64,000 nt of DNA. Source: Tetrahymena thermophila SB210. Lineage: Eukaryota; Ciliophora; Oligohymenophorea; Hymenostomatida; Tetrahymenidae. The notes under the pieces are model-generated. The model saw nothing but the letters and a program-made list of their open reading frames with translations, searched no databases and was not told where the DNA came from. Made by a program: the position numbers and the translations under genes. The stretch covers positions 186,001 through 250,000 of the forward strand of contig NW_002476405.1 of the NCBI RefSeq assembly GCF_000189635.1, given 5' to 3'. Below are positions 39,601-50,631 of this stretch, piece after piece (positions within the stretch are counted from its first letter, which is position 1; each line of letters begins with the position of its first letter).

Positions 39601-40024
39601 TCACTTACCTGAAAATGCACAATAGTAAGCTATAGAAAAAATTAAAAATTCTCTAACTAGAAAGTCAACATTCAGTCTTTCTTAAACATAAATAACAGAA
39701 GAATAAACGTAGATAAAAGCCTTCTTATAAAGTATAACTTAGAATACTGAAAAAGACCTTAAAAAAGCCAAAGCCTAAATCAAAACAGCTTTGCAAGAAA
39801 AATTAGAATAATGTGATGAAGATTAATTACTAAAATAAATTGATCTTTTACTTGCCCAAAATCAGAATCAAAATCAAACTCCTAGAGATATCGTAAAAAG
39901 GTAGGATAGCTTTAGACTAATAAAAAATAACAGTGAAATTTCAATTCCTGAATAGCTTAACAAATAATAAATAGAATTGCTAATATTTGCAAAATAAGAA
40001 GTTGAAAATTCTGCAAAAAAATGA
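36608..40024 (+). CDS. EF-hand protein with N-terminal coiled coil
   Basis: Four exons (36608-37790, 37904-38449, 38804-38995, 39054-40024) give 963 residues. A disordered Ser/Asn-rich N-terminus (1-130) is followed by an acidic region and a charged coiled coil (about 310-375, rich in Glu, Lys and Arg). A predominantly helical region comes next, with one clear calcium-binding loop DLDGNGICNLEE (about 644-655). The loop has side-chain ligands at positions 1, 3, 5, 9 and 12, and lies immediately after the exon 3-4 junction. The C-terminal third is helical and Gln-rich. It is likely a calcium-responsive structural protein; I cannot name the family. The first exon may include 5' untranslated sequence, since a second in-frame ATG lies at 36629. 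Confidence 0.8.
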
Positions 40025-41003
40025 AAAATAAATTATGATTGTAGATTAAAAAAAATTTAAAAAAATAATTAATTCATTAATTAAATAATTCACTTCAAAA
40101 TTAAAATAAAAAAATTAATTTAGTTAAATTATAAAAGCTATCTATTAAAATAAATAAATAAATAATTCTATTCATATTAATTAATTTAAGATATACAAAA
40201 TCTAATCAAAATCTAACATCCTATTTAGTTTGCTTTCAAATATTATAAAAGAATTCATACTAAATTTCAAATAAATTTATTTTGAATTTTCTAAAAAGTA
40301 AAAAAAATATTTACATTCAAATGTATTCAATAAAATTACATCAATAAATAATTATTCGAATTTTAAAAAATTATCATAAAAAGTAAACAACTACTCAATT
40401 TTCATTATTAATAATTAATATCTAGTGAAAATAATTATTTATATATTAAATGCAAATGTTTCCTATACAGTTATGCTTAATAATATACCATATTATTTAT
40501 TTTAATTTAAAAGTTTAAGATATTTAAAAATAAAATTTGTTATTTTATTGATTGACTAATTAGCTTAATTTATTATATAAATTAAAAATAAATATTAAAA
40601 CTAATATTTTTGTAATATTAAAATAAATTTAAATTATGATAAAAATTAATTTCAAAATGTATGATTTTTTCTTTAGATTTGATGATAGAAGGAAGAAAGA
40701 TAATGAATTACATATATTCAATAAATTTTAATGGTTTTTTTTACATAAATTGTGTAATTTAGAATCTTTAATTAATTTCATAATCTCTTTAGCTAATTTT
40801 ACTGTAAATCTAGTTATCTGTCTTTATATCTATTTATTAATTAATAGATTAATCAAACAATTTATTTATTTATTTGTCAGTCTTTCTTTTTTTGAAAAAT
40901 TTGATGATTGATATTAATACTAAATGAAAGTCATAAATTTAATTATATTTAATAAATTTAACATAGTAAATCTTAAATATATTTTAGGAAGTAGAAAAGA
41001 GGA
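40025..41003. other. intergenic region, no gene seen
   Basis: AT-rich with no supported frame on either strand. It includes the 5' flank of the small gene at 41004, with an A-rich start context (AAAGAGGAATGG). Confidence 0.6.
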
Positions 41004-41399
41004 ATGGTTAAAATAGATCCTACAAATAAGTGGTCTACCACAAAATTATTAAAGGAGACTGATACACATGTATTTTATAGAGACAATTTGGGCAAAGTGA
41101 GAAGCTTTAGGAAAGACACGCCCTCCTCTAAGGATTTTGTTAGATTAAGATTTATGGAAAATTTTTGGAGATGGTGGAGATTTAAAACTCCTGATCTCAG
41201 AATGGCTCTTACACCTGTAGCTTTAAGTTTAGTTTCTGGTCTAATTATTTATAATTTATCAATATGGGTATCAGAGCATGATGTTATGATATAAGAGAGA
41301 GCAAAATTGCCAAAAGAATTTACAAAAGAAAATGTAGAAGCTTTCAAAAAGGAGAGATAATAAAAGTAAAGCGAAGTTTAAGGCAACACTTAGAGCTGA
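41004..41399 (+). CDS. small single-pass membrane protein, 131 residues
   Basis: One exon. The N-terminal 55 residues are basic and soluble and include RFMENFWRWWRFKTPDLRM. One transmembrane segment follows (about 71-92, PVALSLVSGLIIYNLSIWV), then a charged tail ending in Gln/Ser-rich residues. GC content and codon choice are higher than the surroundings, as in well-expressed genes. Size and topology resemble accessory subunits of mitochondrial respiratory complexes, many of which are ciliate-specific, but no motif proves this. Confidence 0.8.
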
Positions 41400-41986
41400 T
41401 AAAAATATCTATCTAAATATTCACTCAAAAACTGACAACAAACAAAGCCAATTTTAATTTAAAAGAAAGTTAATTAAAGTATTTATTATATATCCATCTT
41501 CACTTGTCTGTAATCATTTTAGCTTCGCATTTTGCCATCATTCAACCTATTTTCATTTATATTTTCTGGCATTTTTCAACAGAAACTTTTGTATCTGATG
41601 CTTGCTTATAAATGAACTTTAACCAGTCTAATAGAATATTCTTTTTGTCCTCAAAACATAATTTTATTAAATTAAAAAAAGTTAAAAGTATTTAATAAAT
41701 TTAAATTGTTTTAATGAAAATGTTTAAAATCTTAAAATAAATTTATTAAAAATCTAAAAAATGATAAAATGATAAAATTAACTCTTTAAATCACAATTTA
41801 TTAGAAAGTTAACCATAATTTATAACATAACTCAAGACTTATTTTGTTTAATTTATATTTTAAGGAAATTAAAACAACAAGCAAAAAAGCTATTAAATAA
41901 ATAGTTCGGGTATTACTTGCTTACTTTTTTTAATAAACACACTAAAATAAATTAGCATAAAATTTAACAGTCTAAAAAAAAGCGAA
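41400..41986. other. intergenic region, no gene seen
   Basis: AT-rich. No coding frame was found between the 131-residue gene and the doubtful short gene downstream. Confidence 0.55.
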
Positions 41987-42378
41987 ATGTAAAAAAAGTG
42001 TATTAAAATAACTGAAAAAAGGAATAAAAACTTAAATTAAATAATACATTTGAATTAATAATTGTTGATAGCTTTGATAAATTAGCTAGAGAAATTATTC
42101 AAAAAAACTAAACTGAATATTTGTTATAAAACTTCTCTATCTATTACATGAATTTACACCAATCAGTTGTAACTGAAATTGCCTTGAAAGGAGTACAGAA
42201 TACTTAAAAATAGTATCTGTTTTACATTGCTCTAGTAAAAAAAATACTTGAATTTAATTTGACTCAGCTTCTTTTATAGGTTATTTACAAAAAATAAATA
42301 GTTAAAGGTAAATTCAAAAATATTATATAAAAATTTAAGCAATAAACTAGCTATTCAACTTCATGTATCTATGAATGA
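41987..42378 (+). CDS. possible small protein, unrecognised
   Basis: The second segment (from 42072) reads FDKLAREIIQKNQTEYLLQN and onward for about 80 residues with protein-like composition, unlike the neighbouring DNA, and ends at TGA 42376-42378. It lacks its own upstream ATG. Joining it to ATG 41987 through a GT-AG intron (41998-42071) keeps the frame and gives 105 residues, mostly helical. The last ~20 codons, after a GTAAATTC that could be another splice donor, look less convincing. It could also be an exon of a longer gene. Confidence 0.35.
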
Positions 42379-42750
42379 GTGAAAAAAAAATGAATTAAGT
42401 TAAAATCAAAGAGTGAATTGATGTAAATTTTACATGTTTTTTTTTGCTTTATATCTTTAGTTTCTGTTGATTTTTCTTTAGAGAATTGAGTAATTTAACT
42501 TTATTTACATAGGAATTTAATGGTTTAATTGATTTTTAAAAGAAAATTGTTCTTGTCAATCTTGTTAATAAATAAATAAAATCAAATTAATTAATTAATA
42601 TTAACAAAAAAGCTTATTCATTCATTTATTTTAAACAAACAATTAAACAAAAAGATTGAAAGCTTAATAAATTACATAATAAATAGATAGATCAATCAAT
42701 CATTTTATCTACAAATTACTGTTAGCAAAACATTAAAATAGCGAAGAATA
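42379..42750. other. intergenic region, no gene seen
   Basis: AT-rich spacer with several ATTA/AATC repeats. Nothing was recognised. Confidence 0.55.
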
Positions 42751-44557
42751 ATGCAAGGCTTAAAATTACCGTATTAAAAGCATGCAGATGAGGATGAAGA
42801 AACAAGTCCTCAAAGTAAATTTTTCTATTGCTTTCAACCATTCTTATAAATAATCTCATTTCCTCCTACTCATTGTACTCTTATAAATGAAGTTCAAAAT
42901 TTTATAATTTTTCTCAACAATTTGATCTAATTTAAAAATTATTACTTAACTCACAAAAATTCTTATCAAGAACCTAAGGAAAGCTATAAATTTAGATCAT
43001 TTTTGCAAAATTAACTGCAGTTAGCTTGAATTTTTAGCTATTTATAAAAATATTACCAAAATATTTAATATAGAATTTGTTAATAAATTGATAGTTAGAT
43101 TAATCAATTTTTTATAATTAGATGCATAGATTGTTAACAATGAGAATCATGAAACAAATAGGTCTTGTATTATTGAGGATAATTCTAAAAAAATGGAAAC
43201 ATAATTTAATTAAAGCTATATGGTTACCTACACACAAGGCAATATGACTACTAATTCAAACAATATAAGCATTTCGAAAGTAGATCTTAATTCTATTTAG
43301 GGAAGGTATAAATCAGCCAATAAATAGCAGAGTTAAGACATGTAGGAATTCGTTATGGATAATAATAGCTTGCAAAATAATGAAGATAATAGAAATGACA
43401 ACAATTAAATTATTCCTTTGGAAATTTAAAACGAAATGATTGATTACCATATGAAGAATTAGAATGGCAAATAGCAACAAAACTCAAAGAAAACTGCAAA
43501 GTAGCTTTAATATAAAAAGAGATAGGCAGATTTGCATATTGAAATACCCAATTCGGATGAAGAGAGAAAAGCTAAGCAAGATGCTTATAACAAAATGGTT
43601 GCCTAATAATAAATGATAATGTAGAATGGAAATGGTAATAGTAGTAATAGACGTTAATTAAACCAAGACAGAGAAAAGAAAGGAGAAGGTATGGAAAATT
43701 AAGAAAGTGCTAGAGTTAATGATATCATAAAAAATAACTAAATTGATGTAGAAAATTTAGAAACTATTTAAATTGATTATGATTTCGAAACAATTGAAGG
43801 TCTCACTGATGACTAGTGCTTAGAACTTTACTGCGAAGGAAGTGTCAAACTGAAAAATTAGTCACGTTTGTTTTGCAAATTAGCTTATGAGCACTTGCTT
43901 GTAGAGAAAATACGCTCAACAACAAGATTAGTTTACACAAATTTAGGAATTGTGAACAACGGCAATTTGAATTCTAGCGATTTTATTTCTGAATACATAG
44001 TAGGACCATTAAAAAGAGAAAACACTAAATTTAGAACATAAGATATTAGTGAAGCATTTACAGTTTAATGCTCTGATTACATACATTTCAACATTAAAAA
44101 ATAAATAAGCAGAGCAGTTAGATTGTTTATTGTTTTATCTGTTATAATGCTTGTCTCTTTCATCCTTAAAATTTAAGATTCTGCATATGAAAAAGACGTC
44201 ACACTTTAAATATGTTTTATCCTATTGGGACTAAGTTAATTTGCTTCAACTTACTTTTATGTATCAGGGATATATGCGTGTAGCAATGAATATATAAGGA
44301 AAGGTATCTTCTTAAATTAACTCTACTTCTTTGCCAGCATTGGCCAATTTATATTTGAAAGCATAGCTCTCAATTATTTTAGCCAAATAGCAAATAACAC
44401 TATTCAAACAAGAACCAACTTTAAGCAAGTCATATTTTATTATTTCAGCTTCATCATTACTTTTATCGTCTGCCCTTATTTGTATAAAATTAATAAAAAT
44501 ACTACCTCTGCCGTCCGCAGAATAATTAAAATTGTCTCCGACGAATACATTGATTGA
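42751..44557 (+). CDS. Asn-rich protein with C-terminal membrane domain
   Basis: Two exons (42751-42814, 43122-44557) give 499 residues. The 307-base intron is TGA-free for a stretch, so partial retention cannot be excluded, but the splice keeps the frame. Residues 20-250 are Asn/Gln/Lys-rich and hydrophilic. Residues about 250-350 form a mixed, better-ordered region, including LFCKLAYEHLLVEK. Residues about 350-490 contain four hydrophobic segments, for example LFIVLSVIMLVSFIL and FYYFSFIITFIVCPYLY. No family was recognised. The arrangement suggests a membrane-anchored cytoplasmic protein. Confidence 0.75.
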
Positions 44558-45326
44558 AATTATTTTATAATTTAACCAATAAAATTTATTCTAACTCTTT
44601 GCTTAAAAATCAACTTATCCTTCCAATAAACCACCTATAATATTATTTATCCATCTAGCCTTTATCTATATTTAAGCTATTAATATTCCTTGTATTAATT
44701 ACTATTATTATTCATTCATTAATTAGTTCTTATAAATTATATAAATCTATATTTATTTTCTTTTAACTCTTTTTTCATTTTTCTTTCCAATATTTATCAA
44801 AAAATAAACTTCTAAGTCTCATTTTTTTAAGAAACCAATATATAAAATAGTAAATAATTTATCATATATTTAAAAAAATTGCTTTGTTAAAATGAAACTA
44901 TATTTTAAAGTCTTATTAATAATAATTATTTTAATTTTTTAAATTAAAAGAATCAATAAATTAATGGAGAAAAAAAATGTTTATAAATCTATATCTAAGT
45001 TTTAACTTAAATTGGTAATTTATTTTAAATAAGTAATAAAATAAATTTTCAAATATTTAAATAAAAATGTTAAACATTAAACATAAACTTGATTTTACAA
45101 ATTATTATTTTTTTAAATGAATTTTGTAAAATATAATTTTTGAGAATATTTTTTAATAACAACTCTGAAATATTGAAAATGTGTTTTTACTATTTCAGAA
45201 TCTTCCTGTTTTTCAAATCTATTATTCATCTTTAATTTTTAATAAACTAAAATAAAATTTTTTTATTTAATTAATTTACTCATAAATTCGTAATTATTTT
45301 GATCTATATTCTAGCTTTTTTTGTAA
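44558..45326. other. convergent intergenic region
   Basis: AT-rich, lying between a plus-strand and a minus-strand gene 3' end. No gene was seen. Confidence 0.6.
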
Positions 45327-45601
45327 TCAAAATGATTAAAAATTTTCACTTTCATAAAAATATTCTACTGAGACTGTATGCTGTTAAGGAATATTACCAA
45401 ATCCAAATGCTAATTTATAACTACAATTTTATATTAAGCTTAAATTACATTAATTAACATTCTCATAAGAAGGATAATCTGAAATACTTAAGTAATTTTT
45501 TTCAATATTAACTCTCATCTCTAAATATTAAGGAATATTTCTTTCTTAAATAAAATTTCCTCGAATTTTATTGCTTTAGTTATTGGATGTACTTATTGAT
45601 C

Positions 45602-45640
<39 letters not shown>

Positions 45641-47060
45641 TTTAATTAAAAAGGCTGTTTTATTATTAAAGAGATTTATTTTATTAATTATAATCAAGTA
45701 GTCCAAAAACAAGAGATTAAGAATTTTTAAATGTATGAATTTTAAATACTATAAAATAAGTTTTTTTTTTATTAATTTAGAGGTCAAAATAAACTTATCC
45801 TTCGTTACAAGAGGAAACTAGAAGACCTTAAACAATAGGTAATGTAGCATATTTAGATGGTTATAATTTTAGATAAAAATTTTAATTACTATTAAATTAT
45901 TCTATAAAATTTGTAAATACAGCTTCAAAAGGCCTCATTGTATTTGAATTTTAAAGTTATTTACTTTAAAATAGCTTTACTATTTTAGAATCTTAAAAAT
46001 AAATATTCTAAACTTATCTTAGCAATTAAAAATATTTTATTTATGAAAAACAATCTTCTTGATCTTCTTATTAAAGCTCATAATCTTCATCAAGACTTTT
46101 TAATTAATTTTCAAGTTTCTAAATAATGTCGATTTTTGCAGAAGTAATTTCTTCAGTAAAATTATCTTCCTATACTTCGTTAATAATATCTTGGATATCA
46201 GAGAAAAGATATAAATTTAATATATTTTAAAATTTGTATTCCGCTTATTCTTTTCTATAATCAAGAATTTCATCATATTAAGAGATTATATGCTGAGTCT
46301 TGCAACTCTGATTTATTAGATTCAACACTTATTCTGCTAATAAAGAATTAAAATCTGTTATATTATTTTCTTTTAAAATCAATTCGTCATAATTAGGTAT
46401 AATTGATCTAATTTCTTCATTTTCAAAAAAATCTATATTTTAGATAAGTAAATTTACTGTATTTAAGATTTCCTGAGGTTGCTAAAATACTTATTTCTCA
46501 AAAATATCAGCTATTTATCTTCTTTTTTCTAAATATTCTAAGTTTTACATTTTATTTTCTTCAATTTGACTAAGCAGCTCATTAAATTCATCATTTGAAT
46601 ATGATTCTTTTTGAATTATACTAAACAGTTTCTCTCTTTAAAAGAACTAATTGTAATATACATGCTGTTGATCTAACTCATCATATAAAGCATTTAAAAC
46701 TTTCAACATTTTCTATTGCTATTAATCAATAGATTCATAAATATAGGTTTGAAGCGACTTGAAATAGTTTGATATCTTTTCAATCATCTAATTTCTGCAC
46801 TAAGATCTATCTAATAGTAGATGATTCATTAGATTAGAAGAAATATCTTTAGGCCAATTCTGAACGGGCTACTTTTCATTATTTTCTAGAACTTCTTTAA
46901 CTGAAATGAAGTATTTAACATTTTAATAACTCTTTAAAACGCAAGCTAAACACATAAATTTTTATTACTATTTTAAGTCAATACATATGCATTCTACTTA
47001 TTTTCCTTTATGCTATTAACATTCATTTTGCTAAACAGCTATGACTGGTTACTACTCCAT
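45327..47060 (-). CDS. B-box-like zinc protein with coiled coil and poly-Asn tract
   Basis: A single minus-strand exon runs from ATG at 47060 to TGA at 45327 and encodes 577 residues. The first 45 residues carry a B-box-like zinc pattern (CQQHKGKQVECICID then CLACVLK). About 300 residues of helical or coiled-coil sequence follow (for example ENKMQNLEYLEKRRQIADIF). The C-terminal third looks globular: YFIVFKIHTFKNSQSLVFGL comes before a run of 13 asparagines, and YKLAFGFGNIPQQHTVSVEY comes after it. B-box, coiled coil and a terminal beta domain resemble TRIM-like architecture without a RING. The identity of the C-terminal domain (SPRY-like?) is a guess. Ubiquitin-ligase activity should not be assumed. 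Confidence 0.8.
45602..45640. repeat. (AAT)13 microsatellite encoding poly-Asn
   Basis: About thirteen perfect AAT triplets on the minus strand lie in frame within the B-box-like gene. The use of a single codon suggests recent slippage rather than selected sequence. Confidence 0.9.
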
Positions 47061-47396
47061 ATCTTATTTCAATTATTTCTTTTATTATTTTTTCAACTTA
47101 ATTAATAAAAAAATATTAAATATTTCCCCTCTCAAAATTTTAATTCAATTTATATTAGCACTAAATTTGAATAACATTTTAGAGTAGGGTCTTTTTTTAG
47201 AAAGAAGTAAAAATATTTGTATTTATTTTTGATAAATCACATACTCAATATTTTAGATAAGAATAAAATTGTTTAATTATAATATTTATAAGAAAGTAAA
47301 TAAAATTTTAAAAAATAAGTAAGTAAGCAAGCAAACAAACAAACCAATTTTTAGAGTGATGTGTAGTATGTATAAATAATTTACAAATAAATAGTT
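47061..47396. other. spacer between two same-strand genes
   Basis: AT-rich and only 336 bases long, holding the promoter of the B-box-like gene and the 3' end of the Med27-like gene. It includes a short (AAGT)(AAGC)(AAAC) run at about 47316-47345. Confidence 0.6.
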
Positions 47397-48403
47397 TCAA
47401 TAAAATTCTTTCTCTTTAAAGCATTATGTATGATAGAATTTATTATTATATTGAATAGTAGGAGGAATAAATCCTTCTTTAGGGGATTTAAGTTTCATGT
47501 AATTTTTGCAGTAGTCACAAAGAGTTGAAGATTAAAATACTTTTGAGAAGTAATCAATTTTATTAGTTTTCATTTATGGGAAGAACATGTCGAATAATAC
47601 ATTTGTATCTAATTTTTTCTAAGCTATTCTAACAAACACAGATATTTCTTTGAATACTTCAGGGATTTTATCTGGGATTTCAATTTTTTCTGGTTCATTA
47701 CTAAGAATGCTTTAGTTAGACTATTAGCTTTGTAATCTCTTAGGGATTGGGCAAACAATAAGATCTTATACAATATATATAGTTTAGTAAGTGTTATTTT
47801 ACATATGGAATTTTGCTTCGCGCACAAAAATGACTATTTAATAATTAGAAAGAGGCTGACCAGGTAAATTAGGTCTGCGTATTGAAATCATTCCTGGCTC
47901 AATAAGAATTCCTATACTTGACTCAATTCTTTTAAAATACTAAATATCCTTAGTGTTAAGTTTCTTTTCAAGCTAGAAATATTGATTTTGTATTATCACC
48001 TCTTCAAATCCATCCTTAATCTATTAGTTCTTTTCGAAATTTTTTTAGTCCTCCACTTCTTTATAATTTGCCAAAAACATTTCCAAGGACTTCTCTAAAT
48101 TAGTCTTTTTCTTATCAACATTCCTTGAATTTTATTTAATTAAATTGAAAGTTAATTTAAATTTTTTAATCATTTCTATCAATCAATCATTTAGTTATTT
48201 TTTATTATAAATGTATATATTTATCATGATTCTATTTTTTACTGAGGAGTTTATCTTTAATTGGGTGGAAGCTAAGGATTATTTATGGTTGATTGTAAAT
48301 TCTTTATCGCTTCTAAGTAATTGATCAAATTCTTTTTTACTGCTGATAATAGATTTATATTATGGTCTATCTTCACTAAATATTTTTGCTTATTCTTATT
48401 CAT
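47397..48403 (-). CDS. probable Mediator complex subunit 27
   Basis: Two exons on the minus strand (48403-48243 and 48123-47397, intron 48124-48242) give 295 residues. The N-terminal half is helical and Lys/Gln-rich. A beta-rich centre precedes the C-terminus. The last 40 residues carry a zinc-type pattern: CDYC at 256-259, a Pro-Pro containing link (EGFIPPTIQYNNKFYH), and H285...C288. This CxxC-(PP)-HxxC arrangement and its place at the very C-terminus match the Med27 family. Med27 sits in the Mediator tail and links activators to RNA polymerase II. The assignment rests on the C-terminal motif and the size (about 300 residues in animals); the N-terminal half alone would not identify it. Confidence 0.6.
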
Positions 48404-50631
48404 TTCTAACCTAACTAAAATTAAAGATATTTATTTGATTTAATACTATCAATTATATTAGCTAGACATAAAATCCTAAACAAATTATCAATAGAATCTT
48501 GTACGCTAATTTATTTTATAACAAAAAATATATGTAGATAGTTAGTTAAATATATATAAATAAAGGATCATTACATTTTAATTTTTTGCCTACTTAGCTT
48601 CAAGCTAATACCATTTATTTTATAATAAACCAATGAAGGATAAAAAGAAAGAGATTCATATTATTTTCAAAAAATTTGTTAATCAAATTTAAAAAATAAA
48701 TTATGAAATATAATAAAAACTAATATTTTAAATATATTCATTCAAAAACAAAATTAATTGTTAATTGGAACTTGAATTTAATTAAATTGTATTTATTCAT
48801 TTATTGATTTTTATTAAATTTACCAAGATAAATATCTGATTTGATTAATTGAGTTCAATTCACAAAAAAATAATTAATTTAAAAATCTGCTAATAAAAAT
48901 TATATAATAGAAGAGCTATAAAAAAAATTTGATTTAGTTAGAAAATTTATTTTAATGCTAAATATTAATCTAAATAAATAACTATAAATTATTATATCAT
49001 ATTTTAGTTTATAATTTATAAAATTATATTTAGAAAAAAGCAAACTGAGTTTATTTTTTGAATTGATTTGTTATCAGAATATTTGATTGTAACTAAATTA
49101 ATTAATAAAAATATGATCGATCTTTAAGCAAATATTTTTAATTAGATTAGATACCTACAGAATATAAATTTTGTAAATATTATAAATAGTAAATCAATTT
49201 AGTTAAAATGTTAATTAATTATGTCAAAAACATTTATATCTTTTAGTTTTCTTTTGAAATGTTTGTAAGATAAAAATAAATTTTAAGATTTTAATTGGAC
49301 TCAAATATTTTATTGGCAGTACAAACAAAACTGTTTCTGCATATTTATGAAAATATTAATCTTTCAATCTAAGCAGAATCAATTAACCTGTTTTTTGCTA
49401 TAATAAATATAAAAAATAAAAAGTTTTTTAGTTTTAAATCTCTCAAATTTAAATATATTCCATGTTAATATTTTTTGTTTGAATAAATTTTTAAAAATAT
49501 GAAAGAGTAAAATTTAATATTGCAAAATACTTTATCATACAAATTTTGTATTACAAATTCTTTATCACAATAATCATAAAAAATGTATCCAAGTTAATAA
49601 TTAGAAGGTAAGAAAAATTCTTATTATTTTCTGCCAAACCTATTTTTTTTATTTTATTGATTGAAAAAAATTTACTTAAAATCAATAAATATGTTTTTTT
49701 CTGCCAAAACAAAATTTATAAATATAAAAATAGGAAGGAAAAATATATATTTTTATCTAATAATTTTATATATTTAGCACATATCTTCATTTATACTTGA
49801 TTTTTTAAATGAAAAAAATATCAGCTACCATTTTCAAAAATTTTTTGCAAGTTACATAGATTAGGCTTTCAGATACTTCTGATAAATGATATATCGTGGT
49901 GTATTAATAATAAACCAGATATAATTTTGTAACACTTCTTAATTAATAAAAATTAAAACTATTAGTAATCTTTAAAGAGTAAATTCCTAGATTTGCTGTT
50001 GTGAATTTTAGAAAAATTTAACAAGATCTAATTTTACAAGTAATTTGTAAATTGGATTTTTAATTCAAAATCAGATTTTGCATATTTTCAAAATATTAAA
50101 TATGTTAAAGAATGGATATACAGAAAATCCTTTTTAATTATCTAATTAATTTACTTATGTAGATTTTCGAAATATCATTAAAAATATATTTGTCCTACCT
50201 AATTTAATTTATTAATTAATTAAGATAACAAATTGATTACTAATTACATATTATAGAGAAAATAATGTTAAAATTAAATATCATCTAAAAATTATTTACT
50301 TTCTTTCTATTTTTTACTTGGAATAAAAATTTGATAAAAAATTTGATTACTCATTTCGAGGAGAGTGTAATAGAAAAGATGATGACAGAAGTGGATGATT
50401 TAAAAAAAGGTATTTATTTGGCTAAGCTTATTTATGCATTTGAGTGAGCAGAAAAAATACATAAGAAATATTATTAAATATCTAGATTAATGTATTTTCC
50501 TGAACCACTTATTGTTAATCAATTTGGATGGTACTTAATTATACTGTTTATATAGCAAACAAACCAAAGTAATTTGAGTAAATAAAAAACAAGAAAATTA
50601 AAAAGTAGTAAATAAGCAGATTAAAAACTTA
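48404..50631. other. long intergenic region with one exon-like fragment
   Basis: About 2.2 kb, mostly uninterpretable AT-rich DNA. An isolated G-richer stretch at about 50330-50410 reads as LITHFEESVIEKMMTEVDDL followed by KK and a GTATTT donor-like site, which looks like a single exon. I could not find partner exons, so I do not call a gene. Confidence 0.5.

Noticed and set aside
42815-43015. Read-through of the first intron of the Asn-rich membrane protein as coding sequence
   Set aside because: It stays open for a while but ends in TGA with no link to the downstream exon. Splicing 42815-43121 restores the frame exactly.
45327-45760. A separate short minus-strand gene carrying the poly-Asn tract, with an intron at a T-rich stretch
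   Set aside because: The frame is continuous upstream to ATG 47060, so this is simply the C-terminus of the B-box-like protein.
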